Source: Leptospira weilii (GTDB lineage Bacteria; Spirochaetota; Leptospiria; Leptospirales; Leptospiraceae). Taken from it: a stretch of DNA of 5,000 nt. A program made the translations under genes and the position numbers. Positions 1 through 5,000 of the stretch are shown piece after piece. The stretch spans positions 457,501 through 462,500 of the forward strand of contig NZ_CP040840.1 of the NCBI RefSeq assembly GCF_006874765.1. The letters are read 5' to 3'. Every line of letters begins with the position of its first letter. Within the stretch, counting starts at the first letter, position 1. The notes beneath the pieces were generated by a model, which searched no databases, had not been told where the DNA came from, and saw only the letters and a program-made list of their open reading frames with translations.

Positions 1-13
1 CTTTCCGGATCGT

Positions 14-1297
<1,284 letters not shown>

Positions 1298-1885
1298 CGT
1301 CGAAAGCTTTGTATAAGAGAAGGCACGTGAGTTTCGCAAAATTGTAGGAACGGTTTTAGATGTTAAGATACTCCAACGGTTCTAGAATGTCGTATTATAC
1401 GTTATACGGCGAACAAATCTTAGATGTGAAAATACTGTCTCTGACTTTGTTACTTTCAAGGAACTTTCGCTCCAAAAACCCGAAACAAAAAATCCAAAGA
1501 AAGAAACGGATAGAATTTGAACTTGATTCCTATAAATCGACGCAGGGAAAACTTCGGTTCGCCTTTACAAAATAATCGTAGAAAGCCAAATTGTACTGAT
1601 GTGAAGATAGGTTTCGCTCGGTAATTCTGCATTTGGATTGGTGAAGAATATCAATTCTCGTTTAAATCTAAGTTTGAAGCGTGTCCTACTGATCCCTATA
1701 AAATAGAGTACCGTTGATTTGAGCACAAATCCCGCGTTTAGACACAGAATTTTGGACACGTTATTATGTAGAGATGAGTAAAACCATTCCATCTTATCGG
1801 AACCTCGCGGATCGCTGCAATTTTGCGCTATTTTTTTCTTAGGCAAACCAAGAATTTATTCGAATAATTGGAAGGAATATGATCA
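1298..1885. other. Gene-poor intergenic stretch, probably decayed sequence
   Basis: This stretch of 588 bp lies between two rightward genes. The only structured element I can support is the first copy of a 96-bp repeat at 1686-1781. A 71-codon open frame at 1360-1575 has a weak AGGAA upstream, but its Lys/Arg-rich, low-complexity translation has no recognisable domain, so I do not call it. The continuous open frame on the minus strand at 1565-1846 lies over the repeat and also looks non-coding. No terminator for the preceding gene and no convincing promoter for the following gene were found. Confidence 0.6.
1686..1781. repeat. 96-bp direct repeat, copy A
   Basis: This segment aligns without gaps to 2693-2788, in the same orientation and offset by 1007 bp. 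I counted 8 mismatches in 96 positions (about 92% identity). Beyond its left end the match falls quickly, apart from a 9-bp island (AGAATATCA) at 1645-1653 that keeps the same offset with 2652-2660. Read on the minus strand, one frame gives a similar peptide from both copies, but 7 of the 8 differences change the amino acid, so what is conserved is the DNA and not this peptide. It is probably a member of a dispersed repeat family. Confidence 0.85.
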
Positions 1886-2278
1886 ATGACAAGAAAACTA
1901 ACGTGTGCATTCGTTCTTCTCTTTTTTATTTCAATCTCTGCGGAAGAAAATTCCGATTTTAGAAATGATTTCAACTCTCTTATGGCCGTACTCGAATCCT
2001 GTGAATGTAAGTTCATTCGAAACGGTGTCGAACACAATCCGAAGGAAGCCAGAGCGCACATGGAAAAAAAGCTAAAAGTGGTGGAAGGAAGAATTCAAAC
2101 TATCTCGGAGTTTATAGATCATATCGGTTCCAAATCCAGTATATCCGGAAAACCGTATCTCGTAAAATTTGCGGATGGTAAGACTAAGGAATCCGGCGTT
2201 TGGTTGAAAGAGAAATGGGAGGAGATCTTAAAAGAAAAGAATCCTTCCACAAAGTCGACCAGAAAGAAGAGGAATTAA
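1886..2278 (+). CDS. Secreted DUF5329 family protein
   Basis: A 130-aa protein with a typical signal peptide: basic start (MTRK), hydrophobic core to about residue 17, and likely cleavage after the SISA at 16-19. The mature part carries the pattern I associate with DUF5329: a short helix ending in a cysteine-containing CKFIRNG (41-47), an ARAHMEKK segment (55-62), [16 protein letters not shown] (76-91), and a tryptophan-containing C-terminal helix (W106, W111). Cysteines 39 and 41 are close together and could bind metal or form a disulphide. The tail (about 115-130) is rich in Lys, Arg and Ser. The ATG is preceded by AAGGA at 1872-1876 with 9 nt spacing, which supports this start over an out-of-frame ATG at 1879. 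The family has no established function that I know; a periplasmic location is inferred from the signal peptide. The gene lies between the two copies of the 96-bp repeat, and its stop codon overlaps the end of the opposing DUF1564 remnant. Confidence 0.88.
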   Translation: MTRKLTCAFVLLFFISISAEENSDFRNDFNSLMAVLESCECKFIRNGVEHNPKEARAHMEKKLKVVEGRIQTISEFIDHIGSKSSISGKPYLVKFADGKTKESGVWLKEKWEEILKEKNPSTKSTRKKRN

Positions 2279-2661
2279 GAATCTATCCACAAACTTTGTT
2301 TTATTCTTAGGAAGGCGCCAATCTTTATATTCCAAAGAAGATAATCGAAAAGATAAAGGCGAGACATGCTTTTGGGCCATAATGAAAGTTCCAAAAAGAG
2401 TCCGACTTGCAGAGTTCACTCGGATGTTGATTCGCTTTGTCTTTCGTTTTCCCGAACTGAGTTGATACAAGGTTCGTCCAGCTTTTTTACCGAGACGTTC
2501 TGAAGCAAAAAGAAGCTTACCATACGTTTTCAAAAATTGAGGAATCTTCTTTAGAAGAAGTTTCAAATCTTTTTCGGAAAAGAGAAGCCAAGTATCTTCC
2601 GGAATCAGAAGAGTAATCGTTTTGGAGCGGCCTTCTTGACTCTTCGAATCAAGAATATCAT
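2275..2661 (-). pseudogene. DUF1564 family protein, broken by two frameshifts
   Basis: Read leftward, the sequence encodes the recognisable DUF1564 pattern in pieces. The central frame gives [11 protein letters not shown], then [30 protein letters not shown] and [18 protein letters not shown]. The only ATG at the right place (2659-2661, MIFL) is in another frame and runs into a stop at 2605-2607; one lost base near the start would join it to the central frame. A second break lies at a run of four T (2370-2373; A on the coding strand): with one base fewer the reading continues as [17 protein letters not shown], matching the usual VSR-x-(F/Y)LFNYLLW segment, and stops at 2275-2277. The rebuilt product is about 128 aa, shorter than the roughly 165 aa I recall for the family, so the C-terminus also seems lost. 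The family is paralogous in Leptospira and of unknown function; the KRINIRVN part resembles a ribbon-helix-helix DNA-binding motif (inference). No ribosome-binding site is visible. Confidence 0.75.
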
Positions 2662-2692
2662 ATCCGGAACTGTCTTACGTCCAAGAATCATA

Positions 2693-2788
2693 CTACTGAT
2701 CCCTATAAAATAAAGTACCGTTAATTTGAGCATAAATCCCACGTTTCGACGCAGAATTTTGGACACTCTATTATGTAGAGATGAGTAA
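2693..2788. repeat. 96-bp direct repeat, copy B
   Basis: Second copy of the repeat at 1686-1781, same orientation, gap-free, 8 mismatches counted by hand. Its left end is 32 bp from the apparent start codon of the DUF1564 remnant. Its right end (GAGTAA) runs directly into the left arm of the 20-bp inverted repeat, whose pairing extends back into it by a few bases (GTAAT at 2785-2789 with ATTAC at 3140-3144, one unpaired base). Copies A and B bracket a segment of about 0.9 kb containing the DUF5329 gene and the DUF1564 remnant. Confidence 0.85.
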
Positions 2789-2790
2789 TC

Positions 2791-2810
2791 TACCATAACC
2801 AACCCCACAA
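2791..2810 (+). repeat. 20-bp perfect inverted repeat, left arm
   Basis: This arm is the exact reverse complement of 3120-3139 over 20 bases. With one unpaired base (2790) the pairing continues for five more bases on the outside (2785-2789 with 3140-3144). The inner flank does not pair. The arms enclose 309 bp of AT-rich, non-coding sequence with its own palindrome, similar in size to a miniature inverted-repeat element, but I see no clear target-site duplication. Confidence 0.8.
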
Positions 2811-3077
2811 TTAAGAAGGCTCTGAGGATAATAAGGATCAAAAACTGATATTTTTCAAGTGTTCCGACAAGAATGAGGCTTTTTACTTGCAAAAAATATG
2901 ATTTTCTGATAGAGAAAAATTTCCCGAGTCTTTCCGCCTCCAGGCTCAATGATTTGCTCCCTACGGGTCGCTCATCACCCCACCACCCAAAAATAAGGGA
3001 AACTCAGGCACAACGCTTCCTAAACTCAGTAAACACCTTCCTATGGGTCGCTCTGCGGGGCGTAAGTTTCACGGGGG

Positions 3078-3099
3078 ATTTGTCGGAATTCCGACAAAT
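3078..3099. repeat. Perfect 22-bp palindrome
   Basis: The sequence is identical to its reverse complement over 22 bases, centred on GAATTC (between 3088 and 3089), with arms containing TTTGTCGGAA. The half-site TTCCGACAA also occurs alone at 2862-2870. It lies about 65 bp beyond the stop codon of the DUF4907 gene. It could form a hairpin or cruciform, but on the minus strand it is followed by a C-run and not a T-run, so it is not a standard intrinsic terminator. An adjacent GATCT-TG-AGATC dyad (3101-3112) adds to the symmetry. Confidence 0.75.
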
Positions 3100-3119
3100 T
3101 GATCTTGAGATCCCATTAC

Positions 3120-3139
3120 TTGTGGGGTTGGTTATGGTA
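3120..3139 (-). repeat. 20-bp perfect inverted repeat, right arm
   Basis: Exact reverse complement of 2791-2810. It is immediately followed by a copy of the TACGGATCGCTC motif (3142-3153) and lies 25 bp from the stop codon of the DUF4907 gene, so it marks the edge between the repeat-rich region and intact coding sequence. Confidence 0.8.
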
Positions 3140-3163
3140 ATTACGGATCGCTCGATAAACATT

Positions 3164-3523
3164 TCAATTTCTAGAATGAGATATTGCGTTTTCAACTTCT
3201 TCTCGGGTGATTGTAGGCGGAATCAGCCCTTTGCGGATTTTTTCTGAAACAAGTGTGGCTACCCGCTCGGCTTGTTTTTGATTTTGGAATCCTTCTGTTC
3301 CATGCCGACCTGGAATGTGGGGTTGGTGGACAAAGCGGGAGCCGTCGACATAGACATCATAACCATATTCTCCGGAGTTTACGTCAAAGGTCTGAATGCG
3401 AATTTTCGCATTTGTATAGGATGAAAACTTTCCCGAGGCTTGTTGATTCTCTTCGGTTTTGTGAGGTTTACAAAGAATGTTCAGGATACACAAACACAAT
3501 AGAATCAAAATTTTCTCTTTCAT
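3164..3523 (-). CDS. DUF4907 family protein, exported (possible lipoprotein)
   Basis: A 119-aa protein starting at an ATG with GGAG at 7 nt spacing. The N-terminus (MKEK, then hydrophobic residues to about 17) is a signal peptide; cysteines at 10, 12 and 18 fall inside or at its end. C18 (preceded by LNIL) could be a lipid-attachment cysteine, but Leu before the cysteine is atypical, so lipidation is doubtful. The mature part matches the DUF4907 pattern as I know it: GYDVYVDG (54-61), FVHQPHIPG (64-72), a GF turn (78-79), a helix with alternating charges (82-98) and KGLIPPTITREEV (98-110). The domain is complete and of usual size. Its function is not established to my knowledge. It lies downstream of the Kelch lipoprotein gene on the same strand, 69 nt away; I recall DUF4907 genes next to Kelch-repeat genes in Bacteroidetes, which suggests that the two products work together at the cell envelope. 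A terminator-like hairpin between them may reduce or separate its expression. Confidence 0.87.
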   Translation of the reverse strand: MKEKILILLCLCILNILCKPHKTEENQQASGKFSSYTNAKIRIQTFDVNSGEYGYDVYVDGSRFVHQPHIPGRHGTEGFQNQKQAERVATLVSEKIRKGLIPPTITREEVENAISHSRN

Positions 3524-3553
3524 ATCGTTTCTCCGATTTCAAAGTTTCAGAAA

Positions 3554-3580
3554 GAAAAGTCAGGCAAGGCCTGACTTTTC
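3554..3580 (-). terminator. Hairpin terminator between the Kelch and DUF4907 genes
   Basis: Perfect 12-bp stem (3554-3565 with 3569-3580) with a 3-nt loop, starting 12 nt past the stop codon of the Kelch gene. On the minus strand the stem ends in CTTTTC followed by TTTC, a broken T-rich tail. The stem's strength and position fit an intrinsic terminator of the Kelch transcript; the imperfect T-run leaves room for read-through into the DUF4907 gene, or it may serve as an RNA-stabilising 3' hairpin. Confidence 0.65.
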
Positions 3581-3592
3581 AAATTCGCTGAA

Positions 3593-4702
3593 TTACAATC
3601 CCTCTGAAGATTTGTAAAATTTGTAGACATGCTTGCCTACGACTGCGAATGCGTTCTGCCCGATCGTGAATGTGGTCTGATACATACCCTGAACCGATTC
3701 TAGATCCGGTTCCCTCGTCCAAGAAGTATACCCGGGTTGATAAGACCATAGATCCGCCGGATAACCTCCGGCGTTTGGATAACCTCCTCCTACAACACCT
3801 CTGCCTGAAATGCCGAATCCCATTGCAGATAGTTTACGTGCGGGAAGGGAAGGAATTTGTACCCAGGTACCTGGGCCGTTTGCAGCCGGTAAATATCTCC
3901 AAAAATCACTCAAGAGTGAGTTGGTAAGTCCGTCCGGAGAGCCGGTTCCAACATATCCGTAATTTCCGATTACAAACGAGGTCGCATAACAGCGGCCGAC
4001 TCCGGGAAGGTCCGCTACTTGTCGCCAGGAATCTGTGGCCGGATTGTATTCCCAAAAATCTTTTCGCGGAGTACCTGCGACGCCATAACCGGTGGTGCCC
4101 GTACCCAAATATCCTTTATTTCCAATTGCAAAGGCAACCGCTCCAAACCGAGCAACACCCGGAAAGTTTTTTTTGGAGACCCATTGATTGGTATTTGGAT
4201 TGTATTCTTGCCAGTTTTTGGATATGCTGTTGGTATTAATTCCGGTTCCGTAGTAGCCTTTTCCATTGATAGCAAATCCTACCGCGTGATCGTATCCAAG
4301 AGGGTAGGGTATATCCGCTTTTTGTGTCCAGGAACTTGTTTGAGAATCGTATTCCCATAAATCACTTAGCCAACTTCCCCAGGTGGTTTCTCCAGCTGCG
4401 ATATATCCTTTTCCATTGATTGAAAAAGCCACTGCATTCCGTCTTCCCCATCCTGGAAAATCTTGCATACGATTCCAGTAAATCGGCTCCGACTCTGGGG
4501 GAATTGGATAAGGCGGAGGCGGCTCTGGCGGTTCTTCGCTCATCAGTTGTTCGTTGTGTTCGTTGACTATCTCCGAAGACTTAGAGTTTAACAGGGATAG
4601 TATCGGGTTACCGACATTGTTGTTCGATGTTTCAAAACAAGCTGTGAACTGTGATACCAACACCAATAGGATCGCATATATAAATCGCTTTTTTGTTCTC
4701 AT
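3593..4702 (-). CDS. Kelch-repeat beta-propeller lipoprotein
   Basis: A 369-aa protein. The start is secure: ATG with a perfect AAGGAG at 5 nt spacing (4708-4713). A basic, hydrophobic signal ends in FTAC, so Cys22 is the likely lipidated residue, giving a lipoprotein of the envelope, possibly surface-exposed. A flexible segment (23-55) and a proline-rich linker (about 57-73) lead to the propeller. Kelch units follow at about 76-133, 134-182, 183-234, 235-288 and 289-333, with a partial sixth (334-369). They share the pattern of a hydrophobic strand, a (N)GKGY-G-TG turn, then DFWEYNPATDSW and a short spacer ending in PG; the first and third are the most regular, and the fifth and sixth have lost several consensus positions. 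Kelch propellers generally bind proteins or glycans; the catalytic cysteine-tyrosine site of true galactose oxidase is not evident, so an enzyme role is not supported. The gene is read before DUF4907 on the same strand. Confidence 0.93.
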   Translation of the reverse strand: MRTKKRFIYAILLVLVSQFTACFETSNNNVGNPILSLLNSKSSEIVNEHNEQLMSEEPPEPPPPYPIPPESEPIYWNRMQDFPGWGRRNAVAFSINGKGYIAAGETTWGSWLSDLWEYDSQTSSWTQKADIPYPLGYDHAVGFAINGKGYYGTGINTNSISKNWQEYNPNTNQWVSKKNFPGVARFGAVAFAIGNKGYLGTGTTGYGVAGTPRKDFWEYNPATDSWRQVADLPGVGRCYATSFVIGNYGYVGTGSPDGLTNSLLSDFWRYLPAANGPGTWVQIPSLPARKLSAMGFGISGRGVVGGGYPNAGGYPADLWSYQPGYTSWTREPDLESVQGMYQTTFTIGQNAFAVVGKHVYKFYKSSEGL

Positions 4703-4757
4703 GTCTACTCCTTGAAATACGAAGAATCTTACATCGAATAAACTGCGTTTATCGCTT

Positions 4758-4785
4758 TCATTTATGACTTAAAAGACATGAATGA
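4758..4785. promoter_or_regulatory. Imperfect dyad, candidate operator of the Kelch gene
   Basis: Two 13-bp arms (4758-4770 and 4773-4785) pair at 11 of 13 positions around a 2-bp centre. The inner core reads ATGACTT-AA-AAGACAT. It lies 55 bp upstream of the Kelch start codon and just upstream of the weak -10 candidate, a usual place for a regulator to bind. No regulator gene is seen in the window, and AT-rich DNA gives chance dyads easily. Confidence 0.4.
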
Positions 4786-4797
4786 AGAATAATTTCC

Positions 4798-4826
4798 CCA
4801 TATTTAATAATTTAAAACAAATATGG
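4798..4826. promoter_or_regulatory. Second dyad (CCATATTT / AAATATGG)
   Basis: Perfect 8-bp inverted repeats at 4798-4805 and 4819-4826 with a 13-bp spacer. Half-site centres are 21 bp apart, two helical turns, which suits a dimeric regulator binding one face of the DNA. It lies between the first dyad and the plus-strand promoter, so it could affect either direction. The assignment is by position and symmetry only. Confidence 0.35.
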
Positions 4827-4855
4827 ATTTATATTTTGCGTATATTTATTTAAAA

Positions 4856-4885
4856 TTGATCTAATATCTATTTAATGCCTATAAT
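4856..4885 (+). promoter_or_regulatory. Sigma70-type promoter pointing right
   Basis: TTGATC at 4856-4861 and a consensus TATAAT at 4880-4885, separated by 18 bp. Transcription would start near 4892 and give a 5' leader of about 50 nt before the possible start codon at 4945. Chance -10 boxes are common in DNA this AT-rich, but both boxes and the spacing are good and a ribosome-binding site follows. Confidence 0.55.
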
Positions 4886-4944
4886 GGTTTATTTATTTTA
4901 GATATTTATATGTATGTTTTGTTATACATTTATGAGGGTTTGAT

Positions 4945-5000
4945 TTGAAAAATAAACCCATGATTTCTTTTTTTACAACCCAATCGATGTGTGAGTTGGA
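4945..5000 (+). CDS. Possible 5' end of a rightward gene (partial)
   Basis: An open frame begins at TTG 4945, 6 nt after GAGGG (4934-4938), and runs off the right edge after 18 full codons. An in-frame ATG at 4960 is an alternative start but would lie about 21 nt from the GAGGG, which is too far, so TTG is preferred if the gene is real. The visible peptide is (M)KNKPMISFFTTQSMCEL and does not tell the family. Support comes from the promoter upstream and the ribosome-binding site, not from the protein itself. Confidence 0.5.
   Translation, partial: MKNKPMISFFTTQSMCEL

Larger units (their letters stand above)
2957..3153 (+). repeat. Three spaced copies of a TACGGGTCGCTC-like motif
   Basis: The motif occurs as TACGGGTCGCTC at 2962-2973, TATGGGTCGCTC at 3042-3053 and TACGGATCGCTC at 3142-3153, so each variant differs by one base from the first. 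The first two copies match more widely (2957-2973 against 3037-3053, 15 of 17). The spacings are exactly 80 and 100 bp. From memory, not checked, similar GGTCGCTC strings are scattered through Leptospira intergenic DNA. Confidence 0.6.
2662..3163. other. Decayed, repeat-rich intergenic region
   Basis: This 502-bp stretch has no gene I would call. It holds the second 96-bp repeat copy, a 20-bp perfect inverted repeat at 2791-2810 and 3120-3139, a perfect palindrome at 3078-3099, and three copies of a TACGGGTCGCTC-like motif. Open frames exist on both strands (2605-2949 minus, 2873-3247 plus), but each crosses several repeats, runs into a neighbouring gene on the other strand, and gives no recognisable domain. 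It looks like layered remnants of dispersed repeats lying between the DUF1564 remnant and the end of the DUF4907 gene. Confidence 0.65.
4703..4944. promoter_or_regulatory. AT-rich divergent intergenic regulatory region
   Basis: This 242-bp stretch upstream of the Kelch gene is much more AT-rich than the rest of the window, most strongly between about 4790 and 4930. It holds two dyads, a good plus-strand promoter, and a ribosome-binding site before a possible rightward gene. For the leftward Kelch gene I see only a weak -10 candidate (TAAGAT on the minus strand, 4728-4733) with no good -35 box, which would fit a promoter needing an activator or another sigma factor. Confidence 0.55.

Noticed and set aside
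1360..1575. 71-codon plus-strand open frame with a weak AGGAA upstream
   Set aside because: Its translation is rich in Lys, Arg and Ser with no domain, and it sits in a decayed region. Without homologues I cannot support it as a gene.
1565..1846. 93-codon minus-strand open frame across repeat copy A
   Set aside because: Similarity to the frame across copy B stops almost exactly at the repeat edges, and most differences in the shared part change the amino acid, so it behaves as repeat DNA.
2605..2949. 114-codon minus-strand open frame across repeat copy B
   Set aside because: It joins unrelated pieces: an inverted-repeat arm, the 96-bp repeat and the out-of-frame start of the DUF1564 remnant. 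It is chance openness.
2957..3153. Spaced short repeats considered as a CRISPR array
   Set aside because: Only three 12-bp units with unequal 68- and 88-bp gaps, no conserved longer repeat and no cas gene.
1298..3163. Insertion sequence with a transposase
   Set aside because: No transposase domain or fragment is readable on either strand; only non-coding repeats are seen.
2873..3247. 124-codon plus-strand open frame
   Set aside because: It crosses the palindrome, the direct motifs and an inverted-repeat arm, and then runs antisense into the DUF4907 gene, which has much better support.
4015..4360. Open frames on both strands within the Kelch gene
   Set aside because: The Kelch frame has clear repeats and a lipoprotein signal; the others are shadows produced by its regular codon pattern.
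3593..4702. Galactose oxidase enzyme annotation for the Kelch protein
   Set aside because: Such names come from propeller similarity alone. The copper site and the Cys-Tyr cofactor residues are not recognisable, and the protein is about half the length of the enzyme.

Overview
The window most likely comes from a pathogenic-clade Leptospira chromosome. The evidence is a moderately AT-rich genome (roughly 40% GC by eye), spirochaete-style exported proteins, a degraded member of the DUF1564 family (a paralogous family I know essentially only from Leptospira), and long gene-poor stretches full of short dispersed repeats. I cannot name the species.

Layout from left to right. (1) 14-1297 (+): a 427-aa exported or membrane-anchored protein of unknown function; its true start may lie left of the window. 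(2) 1298-1885: a gene-poor stretch carrying the first copy of a 96-bp repeat. (3) 1886-2278 (+): a small secreted DUF5329 protein. (4) 2275-2661 (-): a DUF1564 gene broken by two apparent frameshifts, whose stop codon overlaps the end of the DUF5329 gene tail to tail. (5) 2662-3163: a decayed region with the second copy of the 96-bp repeat, a 20-bp perfect inverted repeat spanning 349 bp, a perfect 22-bp palindrome and three copies of a short direct motif. (6) 3164-3523 (-) and 3593-4702 (-): a DUF4907 protein and, transcribed before it, a Kelch-repeat lipoprotein; a strong terminator-like hairpin lies between them. (7) 4703-5000: a very AT-rich intergenic region with two dyads, a good sigma70-type promoter on the + strand, and possibly the first codons of a rightward gene that leaves the window.

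The clearest functional unit is the Kelch lipoprotein plus DUF4907 pair. Both look exported, they share an orientation, and as I recall a similar pairing occurs in Bacteroidetes, which would suggest a shared envelope or surface role. The clearest structural feature is the pair of 96-bp repeats, which bracket the DUF5329 gene and the DUF1564 remnant as a segment of about 1 kb. I see no transposase, CRISPR array, rRNA or tRNA. I found no complete undescribed system; the best leads are the repeat architecture and the Kelch/DUF4907 pair with its regulatory region.
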